Assembly: GCA_010093515.1 (NCBI GenBank)
Contig: MU001673.1
Span: 686,049 to 750,048, forward strand
Direction: 5' to 3'
Source: Lineolata rhizophorae
Taxonomy: Eukaryota; Ascomycota; Dothideomycetes; Lineolatales; Lineolataceae
Length of the DNA: 64,000 nt
Shown here one piece after another: positions 36,169 through 46,765 of this stretch. Position numbers and translations under genes: made by a program. Each line of letters opens with the position of its first letter. Within the stretch, counting starts at the first letter, position 1. The notes beneath the pieces were generated by a model. The model ran no database searches. It saw only the letters and a list, made by a program, of their open reading frames with translations, and was not told where the DNA came from.

Positions 36169-36762
36169 GTTTGCTGTCCCATGATTAGACTTTGGACTGC
36201 CGAACATGCAACGACTCTGAAATTATGGGCTTGCGCAGGATGGAAATAGAGGGAAATGCTACATAGGGATACAAACTGCCTGTCGTTTCCGTCCCTGTCT
36301 CTGTACCTATATTCTTCTACCTAACCATTTCCAATCCGCCTTTAATTGACACTCACGCACTGTCTTAGAAGTTGGTTGGCTTTCATAAAATCTCTAATTT
36401 GTGACACCCTTATAAACGGAAAGTCACTCTACTAGAGGCTGAAAATCCAGAGTTGCTGTTCTCTAGATTGGTATATTTTACAAATGAAACACTCATGCTA
36501 CCCGTTTTAATCTTATATTCCTCTCACAGATAGTAGATAAGCGTTAAAAAGTTCGCAAACAATCGATATAAACGCCACAACCGGTTTCGCCATAGCCTGG
36601 GCCTACCCATTTCAGGACGCCTCGCTACAGGAATGCGGCACAGTAATTTTTCCCTTTCAAATAGTAAAAGAAATGTGAACGACTGTCTTACCAACATCCT
36701 CAAGTCTCACAATATGCTGCATATCCCACCCGACAAAAGCAACTGCCGGCCTTTGCTATCGT
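36169..36762. other. convergent 3' flanks, no gene
   Basis: About 590 AT-rich bases between the Ppo stop and the stop of the next minus-strand gene. No frame of note. Confidence 0.5.
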
Positions 36763-38060
36763 TCATACCGTCTTCCGCCTGTCCAACACCCCATCCCACG
36801 CCTCATATAGTTCGTGCGCCGGCTCCCCGCCAAAAGAACTGAAGGAATACATTGGAAGCATAGGACGCAGTGCGTCCCCAAGCTGGTAATCGGACGCTCG
36901 GAAATAGTCTGCCATCTTGCCCATCATGATCGGGTTCGGCGAGGCATACGCAGACGTCGCCGGCGTCGAGACGCTCGAGTTGTAGCTAGTGGTCGTCGAG
37001 TCGCTCGCGGAGTCGTCGGCGCTGCTCAGGTCCGTGTCCACGCGCGGGCGACGGGGACGTGAGCGCCGCCTTGGCTGTTCATGTATAGGTTCTGGCTCGG
37101 AGGCTGTTTCCGTTTGCATGCTGGAATCGACGTACGCTGGCCGAGGCGGCGGCGGTGAGGGGCGCCGTTGCGGAGTTTGGCCGTGGTGCCGACAGCAGGA
37201 GCAATGATGCTGTTGTTGTTCCACTTCCGACCTCGAATCGCGTGACCTGTCCCGTTCTTGATAGGATGGGAACACGGACGGGGCAAACGCGATGCTCTGT
37301 GGACGGACTCGCGGTCGGCGTGGCGGAGATGCCATGATGGTGGGTGTCCAGGCCGGCGTCTTCTGAGGGGACTCGATGATGGGGCTGATGTGCCTAAGCA
37401 CTGGGTCCGACGTTGGCCTTACGAACGACAGCGTGCGCGATCGTCGGAAGGAAACGGGACGCTCGATTTTGTCTCCGGATGTTTCTGCGCGGGAAAGCCT
37501 CCGGATCGGCTGGGGGTCCTTGTTTTCTATCTTGCCGTTCCTGTCGGATGCGAAGAACTCGTCGCCGCGGCCGAAGACAACTTGTAGCGTAGCGTAGTCT
37601 CGTGGCGGTCCGTCGACGGGGAAGAGCCACGATCGGAGTCGCTCGGGGAGGCCATAACCGTCTATTACGAAGCTCTTAGAAACTGCACTCAGGTAGAACG
37701 GTGAAGAACAGTATGTTAACTCATACCTTGTCGGTACTGGCCAGCTCGGTTTCTCCAGCAAATGTAGTACTTCTCGAAAGCTCCGAAGGCGACGACAAGG
37801 ACCTCGTCGACACACTCAGGATCGTTCGGGTTGGACGAGAGAGCATCTAGTCGTTTGTAAAGACGTATCGACGACTTCTCATAGTCGGAGGAACTTTTGG
37901 AGGTATCAGTATCCATGTGGATGCTTAAGCAGGTCTTGCAGGTGCAGATGCAATGCAGGTACTCTGTCTTAGGGAGAACGAACCTCATGACTTCCCGATT
38001 TCGACCAGCGCAAGAAGGCTCATCGTTTGAACGAGAACGGGGCCTGCCCGGTACAGTCAT
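36763..38060 (-). CDS. conserved fungal protein of unknown function, Ser/Arg/Pro-rich
   Basis: Two exons (37727-38060, 36763-37682) over a 44-nt intron (GTATGA..GCAG) give 417 residues. The N-terminal third looks folded: a Cys cluster (LHCICTCKTC), a helical RLYKRLDALSSNP segment, then YYICWRNRAGQYRQVSKSF, and a motif LPERLRSWLFP..RDYATLQVVFGRGDEFFA. The rest is basic and low-complexity, with runs of Pro, Ser and Arg, a short QQQHHCSCCRHH His/Cys patch and a conserved-looking end (MADYFRASDYQLGD..YSFSSFGG). I do not recognise a known domain. The structured part spans the intron in phase, which supports the model. The role is unknown. Confidence 0.75.
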
Positions 38061-39263
38061 TACAACTTTTTACAGGAAAGCTTGTCCCTCGATCAAAGAA
38101 TCAAGAGGCTGCAAGGAAGATGAAAGTAGTAACAACAATTCGAAATAAAGGACTAGAATAAAAGGCTGCCTCCAGAAACAACAGTGGCAACAACTCATAC
38201 AACAACCCAGACAACAACCAACACTCGAAGCGCATCCACTAAACAGGTTCCCACGGTCAGGGAACTCTATCCTCTCCACTCTCACCAGATTCACTCCAAA
38301 CGTTGAAGAACGCTGGTACTTCTTCCTAGTAACAGACCGCTCTGGGCTACGCACTTTCCCATAACTGATCCCGATTAAGAAATCTCACAAAGCTCTCGTC
38401 CCTGTTACCGGCGTAACCTCCGCTCACGCGATCGAATGATCGCGCTAACCGATGCAAAACCCAGGTAGTCTGTGCTTCGGGGCATTTTGATGCAGCCCGC
38501 TTTAGGTGCTGCTTCAGGAATCTCAGCTGATAGGGGTCGGTCGTTCGAGTTTCAGCTCCCCTGAAACGAGACAACAGGACCCGCACGGATAACAGCTTAG
38601 CTTACGGCACTTTCCGAACTCTGCTTTGCCGCTTAAGCTTATTCTCCTTTCTTCGTTCGAGAACGTGGAAATGGCAAGGATGTTAGTGAGGCTCTGCATC
38701 ACGGCTACGGAAAATACTGCATAATTGCGTCATTCGCACATCCTATTTTCTCAAAAAAAAAAAAATTTTGTGAGGGGCACGTTCGGTCTAGGCTTCCATC
38801 CATGTTTTGGTATTACATTTTTGCATTCTGTGGGCGGCGAAGAAGTGAGTCCTTCGTGCTTGCATTGAATATATAAGACAATGGTGGCTGGGCCTCCCCA
38901 GCATGAAATTGGTAGCTTCCGGGGTGTACGGAGTACCAACAGGCATCTAGAAGGCACAATCACAATTGGATCTTAATGATATGATTTTGATGAAGCTTTT
39001 TTCAGATTAGATCGGAGCAAAGAGTTCAAATCCTTTTGGAGTCATATTTGAAAGCCTAGCCTCAAATTCAGGAATAACCATGGCTATTTTAGAGAACCCC
39101 AGTGCGTCAACGCAGACGTGGAAGACTTAAGTCTCGACTCGACAAAACTGATCCCTTCTTCCAGAAATTTCAACGTGCAGATCGCCTCTTCGACGAATCC
39201 ATTCTGGTAACGCGCATAAATAGCTTTTTGATAGGTGACGTGGACTTCATCTTCGGAGCCTTT
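38061..39263. other. upstream region with a possible small gene
   Basis: About 1.2 kb between two minus-strand genes. It holds the doubtful coding exon at 38347-38562 listed separately. The rest is AT-rich, with A runs at 38752-38765, and no other supported feature. Confidence 0.4.
38347..38562 (-). CDS. possible 3'-terminal exon of a small unrecognised gene
   Basis: Reading on the minus strand, a good acceptor (CTCGTTTCAG) is followed by an open frame of about 70 codons with balanced composition: DPYQLRFLKQHLKR, TWVLHRLARSFDRVSGG and FVRFLNRDQLWES, ending in TAG at 38347. A GTAAGC donor with matching phase lies at about 38605, preceded by a basic stretch (RRKENKLKRQ), but that frame meets a stop before any ATG. 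A first exon must therefore lie elsewhere, or the frame is not a gene. I do not recognise the protein. Confidence 0.35.
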   Translation of the reverse strand, partial: RGAETRTTDPYQLRFLKQHLKRAASKCPEAQTTWVLHRLARSFDRVSGGYAGNRDESFVRFLNRDQLWESA

Positions 39264-41044
39264 TCATCGCTCATAGTCGTCTTCCTCTTCGACGAGGGGT
39301 GCTCGATATTTGGACGCTCCCGCGCGTCCTCCCGGCGGCCCTGGGTCGTGCGTGAGTGCTGGGGAGTTATTTCCACCCTGCGATGTGTCGCGGGTCACAG
39401 TGCTGACCTGGCCTCTTCTTTCGGCCTGGCGGCCCAAATCCCCCGTTCGAGATTCGTCCATTGAGAACCTTCGTTCTTCATGTGCGGGTGCATGGACGGT
39501 GGCCGCAGGAATAGTGCTGCTGGCGGGTCTGATGTCCCAGGCAATGTCGCTTTGCACATTGCTCAGCGGATGAGGCGAACGATAAGGCGAGCGATACCCA
39601 GCGTCGTTCGAGGGCACCGACGTGGAGACCTGAGCCACGTTACTTGGGCTGCTCAAACTTGTAGTGCTGGGGGTGGCTTCAGAAGAATTGGTAGTGCGGG
39701 AGAGTGGATGAGGAGTGTTCATAGCTCTTCTAGAGGAAGAGAAGCCACGAAGTCTTCGATGGCCGTTTTCGGCACTCCTTTGATCATCCGGCATACTCGC
39801 CGAACTGTCATGTTCATGTGACAATTGGGTGCGGGAATTTCGAAACTCCTCAGGAATTGGTGGCATGGGTGGGAGGGGTGATCCTGAACGGTCCGCTTTT
39901 GAACTCTCTGCGATATCGGATTCTAGAGTCGGATCGTCGCCATGAATGGAGCTGGCAGGCGTAAGTCCGGCAGCAGACTGAGGACCATTCTGCTCATCGT
40001 CTTGAACGGACCAGTCAGAGCCACCATGAGGATCAGTAGGAGAGCCAACGGTCTCATCTCCAGGAAAAGTGAATGTAGGAGACCTGCTACGAGAAAAGCT
40101 CCCCGTGGGCGAGGTTCCCTCGTTGTACGGGGCTTCCGGTGCGGTGGCTTCTGCTTTTGAGCTTTTGGGAGCGGGTGAGACCGGCAGAGGTATCATTGCC
40201 GGTTCCAGCTCGTTGTCCAATGCGGCGTCCTGCTGACCAGATGCTGCACCGGCCGCCGCATTGGTCTTTTCAGCCTCAGCCTGCTGCTCTTCTGTAGTGC
40301 TTGGCATCTCGGCAGTCGTGTGCTGGGTTGTTTGGTCCACTTCCCGGGCTTCTTTGTCTTTCTTCCACGGCTGTTCTTTTCTCGTGAGTTCGATTTCGAG
40401 GACCCGGGTGCCAGGAATTATTTTTTGCCGCAGGCCATTGTCCTCCCGGTCAAAGTATACAGCCCAGATGCCAGGCCCCTCTTCGACGGCGACGAAACCT
40501 TCCCAACCTTCGAAGGTCATTCGTCGCTCTTGCCTAGTGCAGTCGAAGGGGCCAGTCAGGTTCGGCTGAGCGGCAGCTCGGACTCCGTATTTGCACTCAT
40601 AGGTTTCTCGGTCGACATATATCCAGTTCATGATAGGAGCCTCGTCTGTGATGGACGATACCAGTCCTTCATACTCGGTATCGGGGTATGGAAGGTAGTA
40701 GCCACAAAAAGGATGGCCCCATGGTTCGCCATCCTCTGAGCCATCTAGTGGACCTGTATCAATATACAACTAGTAAAGAGGGAGGCAAGTTAGCTAGAGT
40801 TGAGTTATAAAACAAACATCTCCTCCGCCAAACTTTAATTCCCTACCTTGTCATTTGTCAAGATCACCCGACGGCCATTAATCTCTCTGCTTTTCGAAGA
40901 CGTCTTCACACAAGTTACGATCAGATTGCATCGACGAGCTCGATGCTCTTCTCTTCGTTCTTTGGATTGGCCTTGCCGAATTGCTTCCTGAGTCCCAAGT
41001 AAGCCAGGTGCAGTGGAAAGGGCAAGAATCATGGACACGACCAT
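39264..41044 (-). CDS. conserved Sordariomycete-type protein with folded N-terminus and disordered tail
   Basis: Two exons (40847-41044, 39264-40769) over a 77-nt intron (GTAGGG..CTAG) give 567 residues. Exon 1 starts MVVSMILALSTAPGLLG and continues with an Arg/Lys-rich helix and INGRRVILTNDK; exon 2 goes on LYIDTGPLDG..GEPWGHPFCGYYLPYPDTEYEG. Residues 65-200 look like a compact domain with many aromatics (MNWIYVDRETYECKYG, WEGFVAVEEG, WAVYFDREDNGL). From about 210 the protein is Ser/Pro/Glu-rich and likely disordered. I recall this N-terminal pattern from other filamentous ascomycetes, where it is annotated as hypothetical. Function unknown. Starting at exon 2 alone would lose an ATG. Confidence 0.78.
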
Positions 41045-42293
41045 GCTTGCGTCTGCTGCACCGGGCTCGTCCGATGCTCAATTAGGAGTTAGCGCACGAC
41101 GACGGGTGGAATGATGCGAAGAACGAGATGAAAAAAATTCAATTCTGTGACAATAGGCCCAAAGGGCTTGCGCCAGGGCTCACGGCGGCTATGAGAAAGA
41201 TAGCCCTCAGAAGACTTCGTCCGAAGACATTACTCTGTACTGATAGGGGTTCTAGACAAGCTGCTAGACATCCAGACACTGCTGTGTTTCCAGGAGCAGA
41301 GGAGTGGTGTGGACATTTGCTTTGCCGCTGCTCCGTACTGACTCCCGACTGTTTCACAGATGGGGCCCAACAAGCCGGGAGCTCGGGACATATGCAGATC
41401 CACGCAACACTTGGATTGAAGGTGCATCTGGTTTGACAAGGAAAAGAAAGGAGGAGCTTCGCGCCCTTTTGCAAGCTCGAGCGCGAATACGAAAGTTGGC
41501 GGCTGCGGTGCGACGCAGGGCTTTGCCGGGCCGTGCCGGTTCACGCTTGCCTGTGGTGGCCTGGATGCCACTCTGTTGGCTGGGATGCCACACCGAATCG
41601 TCTGATCCTCAGTCGAGCTCGGGCGGTTCGAGAACGATCTGCCGTTTGAATGGGTCGACTTGGTGCCTCAAACGTATTTAAGTAACTGTCGAGGCTAGGA
41701 ATGCACTTCGAGTTTCAGGATTCCCCCGCAATCCGTGCACCCTCCCATGACCCACCGGTCTGGACCAGCCACCCTCGCGTTCTGTATCACAGTGGTGTCC
41801 GTGCAAAACATTACCCGGCCACTTTCGGCTTGGCAGGGAGGTCCCCATTGGCTACGACGAGATGCCATTTCTCAATCTGGAAGTGGTTGGGACTGTTTTA
41901 CCGTAACCTCTGCGTAAAACTGAATCTTACGAGATCTACAACGCCCAATTGACTTGACCCGCCGTGATGCACGAGGAGTTTCGACGGGCTCGTCATCCCG
42001 AGTGTCCCAGAGTCGAGAACATTTCGGCGCTGGCAACAACCTGAGGCGCAACGGATTCGTGCATGTCTCCACCAAGCGAAGGTCATGCCTCGAAGATAAC
42101 GAGCACAGCATAGAGCCGTATCGCCGAAGACAAGCCTATTTAATGGGCTCGAATTCCACTCGTTCGAATCCAAACTCCAACAATTCAATTCTCTCATCCC
42201 AAGACCAACTCTTTACTCCACAGCAGAGACCTTCACTCAAACCGAAGCACTCCCGAGAATCCTCTCACCGACACCGAATCACCCTCAATCAAG
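41045..42293. other. divergent upstream region, no gene supported
   Basis: About 1.25 kb between divergent starts. Several frames of 80-125 codons overlap on both strands but share no motif and start at non-ATG codons or lie in unbiased sequence. Confidence 0.45.
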
Positions 42294-42688
42294 ATGTCTA
42301 GCATGTACGGGTTTTCCGCGGAGCTCAAAATTCCCAGCAAGAACTAACACCATCGAAGGCAAACTGCTTCCTATGGCGGCGCTACCGGCGCGGGCTACCA
42401 ATCCGATTCCGATGATGGCCAGGCTACTGGTGGCCGCAAGGCCGTCTCGGCCCTTCCCAAGCCTCCCACTTCTGCCAACCTCGCACAGCCTGCAGGTGAG
42501 TTCAAAATCGTCCGAGGTGTTATCGGTCTTCACTAATGGAAATTGTAGGCTCTCTCCTCAAGGGTGCTACGGATGACAAGGGCAACCTTAAGGATGCTGC
42601 TTTGATGCTCGGTATCAAGCTCGATTTGGAAGCGGAAGTGCATTTGACGGCTCGGGTGAGAGGTGACATTGTTATTGGTCTGTACTGA
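42294..42688 (+). CDS. small conserved fungal protein, 95 residues
   Basis: Three exons (42294-42304, 42359-42495, 42549-42688) with introns of 54 and 53 nt give 95 residues. It has a Gly/Ser/Ala-rich start (SYGGATGAGYQSDSDDG), a basic Pro stretch (RKAVSALPKPP) and a compact C-terminal half, LKDAALMLGIKLDLEAEVHL followed by RVRGDIVIGLY. The last 30 residues are regular and amphipathic, and the phase of all three exons agrees, so I believe it is a gene even though no single frame exceeds 70 codons. I recall this C-terminus from other ascomycetes without a known role. No membrane segment or signal peptide. Confidence 0.75.
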
Positions 42689-45600
42689 GGTGGAGGTTCG
42701 CGTTTCACAGACGCACGGATTGAGCAGAAGTTAAATTTTGCGTCTGGACGCAACCACGATGACGACAATTTTGGTATTCCCTGCCTAAAAGCGCAGGACA
42801 ACACTTTCGTTCATCCGTTGCAGGTCTTCGGTTTGGATTGAGGGTCTCACTTGGAGTAAAACTGGGTCTTGGTCTAGCTTTCAGTATAGTCAGCCGTCTA
42901 GCAACTATTGATGACCTGACATTTGAAAACTTTGCTCTTGTGAAATGCAGCATTATTGTACTGTGGAACATCGGAACTCGCAGTTGGTGAGACGTTGGCC
43001 TGCTCGGGACTTCTGCTTCCAGTTCGAAGTAGTACAGATCGTCATTAAGGATTGAGTTAGGACTCTCAAGCGTGAGCGCACTACCCCAGTGACCTAAACA
43101 CCAAATTACATAGCTAACCCAATAAAGTGTAGTGAGGGATAGGCTTTCGCATAGCAATTTCAGTGTACACTCTGTTTGCTTCAAAAAAGAATCTGGCCCA
43201 CTTGATTATACTGCCTGAGTGCGAGCGACCGCGTTCACTTAACCTACCTCGGTGCTCGTACGCGGAGCTGCTACTACTGGAAAGAACAAGAAGAGTCAAG
43301 TTACCTCCAGCACAAAGTGGCGTGACAGTATCAACCACTCCCAGCTAGGCGGCCGGCAGGGATGGCATAAGATCTATCGCTACGATCCGTGCCGCACCTG
43401 CATGTTTAGTTCCCGATACACTAGATGATGGCGTGAGGAATACGTTCGGCAAATCTTGACACCATTAGCGACACAAGGGCTTGGCCAGAGACATCGTCAG
43501 ATATCAGAATGCGGTAACCAGTTTCACGGCATTCCGCAGCGGCTCGCCCACCTCTTTGCATGTGCCTAGGGTATAAAGAAACGTCATTAGCTAGGCCCAC
43601 ACAGAAGTAAACCGTAGCGGAATGAAGTACGTTATTAGAGAAACCAATCAGATTACGCCCGTGTCAAGGACGATCTCATCAATGCCCGAAGGCTATGTCG
43701 ACCGTCGTGAGATATTAAGGGAATCATCATAGGAAGATCTTGTGATAGAGGAAGAAAACCGTGCACGGTGTAACCCATACCTCTGCATATACAAGAGCTT
43801 TCTTGGTCAAACTCATGGACTAAGCACGCTGTACAATCAGAATCCATCTTATCCAAGCAAGTATTGTACTCGTCTCATGATTAAGCCAATGATCAGTGAA
43901 ATTCCTCTCGTCAAGGATGCTCTATGAGCATCTTGGACATATGCTTGTCTTGAGGTCAATATTATCATCATAAACCTCCCAAGGCCAGCAGTAGTACGCA
44001 CGGGTAGATCGAAATGGTTCTAAGCGAAGACATACCTGCCTCTACTAATAATTAGAACAATTTCAGATAAACCTAGCCGAATACATTGAGCAAAGTGAAT
44101 TCAGAAAAAAAAAAGCATGAATGGTAAAGTACTTGTGTCTGCATCGGGAGACCCGAATAAGACTCGTCATCTAGTAAATTCATCATTGAAAGAAAACCGC
44201 ACTAAGAAATGTAAAACGTACCTAAATTACCATGGTATGACGAAAAGAAGGAATTCGGGGTTTAGTCAAACCCTGCGTCAACCGACGCGGCGTGAGACTA
44301 GGAAAGCTGCATCGACGAGGGAAATGCGCCTAACTTTACGTCATTAGTTTGCGTATCGTCCCAGAATATGCGCATGCATAGCCACAATATCCTGCGTTCA
44401 GTGGGCAAGGTTTTCTAGGCCTGCCACAACGGGGCTTTGTCTTCTCATGTGTATTTATCGGAGCCCAGTGCCATTCATCAGACTACGCCGGATGATAATA
44501 AAATAGCGAACCCATACCATTCCAGCCACAATTGACTCGTTAAGCCTATGCTTTCAAGTAACCGTAAGCATCAGCTCTGCACTAGAGGTATAATGAGGAT
44601 GCGTGTAGAACCCCGCGAGGGATCAGAAAAAGCCATTATGGAATCGTCAAAAACCCGAGGGCCTCGGTCGGTAATTTCCAGCGTATATTGTGAAATGTTC
44701 ATCCTGTAGCTTGCAAGGGACACGTGGGATAGAGGGGTACGGAGCCTACGTAGAAGAGCGGACGCTAGATGATGCGGAGAAGCTCGCAATGGGCTCCCTA
44801 ACCCTGTAATTATTATCCCAGAGTTAGCCACTGACAATGGAAACAAGAACTCCGAAATCTAACGTATAGAAGTATCAGACTGACATGCAAAGGGTTTCAT
44901 TCCTCGAGAGGTCAAAGACTCTAGTTTGTTGCGGTTATGGGTGATCATCAAGTACGGCAATACAGAGAGAAAGTCGAATACTCACATCAGAGAATATTGC
45001 CAGAATCAAGCAAGGCTAGCCAGTTCGTGGCATGCCGGGTGCCGCAAAGGGTCTCATGCGGCATGGTGGTAGATGGTTGGCGTGGTTTGGTAAGTTCGAA
45101 AGTTTCGCGGTGTGGGAGGAAAAGCCTTTGCGCGATGGCCAAAGCTCCATCCTACACGTGATCTCACTTTGCGCAATAGCCAATCAGCGATTGCAAAGCT
45201 CCTCCACATCTTCTTCCTAGACATCACCAACGAGCACTTCGATTTTTCTCTCATTTTCCCCTTTATAACATGTTTGGCAGAGATGGTGTCTATGCAAAAT
45301 GCGATGCAGTCATCAATATAGCGCTCTGTTGAGCAATTTACTACCACGGGTATGTGTTCGACTTTTCCGTGGAATAGCTAGTGTAAGCTCACTCACATTC
45401 CTAAAGCAGATCAAATGTTTGCGACATAAAAATTGTGCTACTATGTTCTTAGAACACGCCGAGTATGTCCGTAGACTCAGGAACAAAATGCCCTATAAGT
45501 GAACTACGTATAGCAGGTGGATCTTTTCTGAGCAATGCCATCTCTCAAGCTAAACATTGTGCATAGAGGGTTAATTAGGACACTCGCTTTTGACATAACT

Positions 45601-46309
45601 ATCCCATGGACTTATACTTGATAGTCACCCGACCTATATGAACGCAAAATAATTGGCAACTGTGTTGGGATAATTAGAGGCCTTAGGTAGCCGCAATATC
45701 CCTATTCATTCCCGAATTAAACTCCCAAAAAAAAATACTATATAGCCTCTTTGATTTTAGTATGCTTTCCCAACTTGTATCCTGCCCGAATTTACCAGCA
45801 AATTGTAGTGCACGAAGATCCAGATAGAACCAATTAAAGCCTGGGCAAGGAAAAGACTACGTTAAACCGTCCATACTCGAGCGAGTGGAGCTACCTCCGT
45901 CACAGTGTTATTCGAGATTACCGACGGAACTAGTAGTTCGATTAATTCATATCTAGCGAGAATACATACACACTCGGACTCCGAAGTCTTCGCGTGATAA
46001 GGGAACTAATTGCTTTTTCAGAGACTTTGGTTGGCTGCCATTCTCACCCGACCTTTGTAGACTTAGATTATTGGGAATCTAACATTTCCAAAAAGCTGCA
46101 GTTGTTGATAGAGTTACAGAGCAATCCATGTACCAACAACATGACGCCAGCCTACCGTTGCGATAGCTAGGTACCACAATAGTACCACCTCAATAGTACT
46201 AAACCATAGTGGACACCATCTAGGATTACCCTTCGCATATTTACCATCAAGTTCAAGTGTTATGGACCCAAAGTTCCTAACTTTTTAAATCACCAACATT
46301 CCCAACATC
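42689..46309. other. gene-poor stretch
   Basis: About 3.6 kb. The longest frame (42705-43184, minus) overlaps the 3' flank of the 95-residue gene and has no motif. From about 43350 to 46300 the sequence is AT-richer than its surroundings, with stops frequent in every frame. No terminal repeats, target-site duplications or transposase motifs could be recognised. It could be decayed sequence or long regulatory DNA. Confidence 0.45.
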
Positions 46310-46765
46310 TCACACCACTAGCATCCCCAAAGCTAACCCCACAACTGTCCATGTCATCCAACTCCACCTCGCGCTTCTCTCCACACCACTCGTCGTAGTC
46401 CCACACCCAAACCCAGCCCGCCCTCTTAGCGCAGGCACGTTATTCCTGACGCAGCGCGACCAGTCCTGGACGCCCATGTCCGTGTGGCAGTACTGGGTGC
46501 AGTTCTGGTAGACCATGAGCTCGGCGCCGGCGGCGCAGCACGCTGCCGTCACGTTGCCAATGTAGAGCGGGTAGTTGAACTGGCAATAGTCGGTTTGGTC
46601 AGGCAGGGTGTCGTTGAAGTCGATGCTGGGCCCAGCATTGATGTTGCAGACCGAGCCTGTCGGCAACGATGTCGGCGCCGGCACGCTGCTGTGGAACGAG
46701 ATGGAGACCGAGGAGGTCGAAGTGGTGGCCGACTCGGTGAGGTTGACTGGCATGGTGGCAGCCAT
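46310..46765 (-). CDS. small cysteine-bearing protein with hydrophobic C-terminal tail
   Basis: One exon of 151 residues starts at the ATG at 46765, which is preceded in frame by a TAA two codons upstream. The first 35 residues are Ser/Thr/Pro-rich. The middle has eight cysteines (SVCNIN, DYCQF, AACCAAG, NCTQYCHTD, SRCVRN, GFGCG) and several N-glycosylation sequons. The last 20 residues form a hydrophobic segment (TWTVVGLALGMLVV) directly at the end, as in tail-anchored or GPI-signal proteins. There is no N-terminal signal peptide, which is odd for a Cys-rich sequon-bearing protein and hints at a missing 5' exon. No family recognised. Confidence 0.6.
   Translation of the reverse strand: MAATMPVNLTESATTSTSSVSISFHSSVPAPTSLPTGSVCNINAGPSIDFNDTLPDQTDYCQFNYPLYIGNVTAACCAAGAELMVYQNCTQYCHTDMGVQDWSRCVRNNVPALRGRAGFGCGTTTSGVERSARWSWMTWTVVGLALGMLVV

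Noticed and set aside
42705-43184. 159-codon minus frame next to the 95-residue gene
   Set aside because: No motif, no coding-type composition, and it lies in the 3' flank of a better supported gene.
43350-46300. possible transposon or viral relic
   Set aside because: No terminal repeats, integrase, transposase or reverse transcriptase motif could be seen on either strand.
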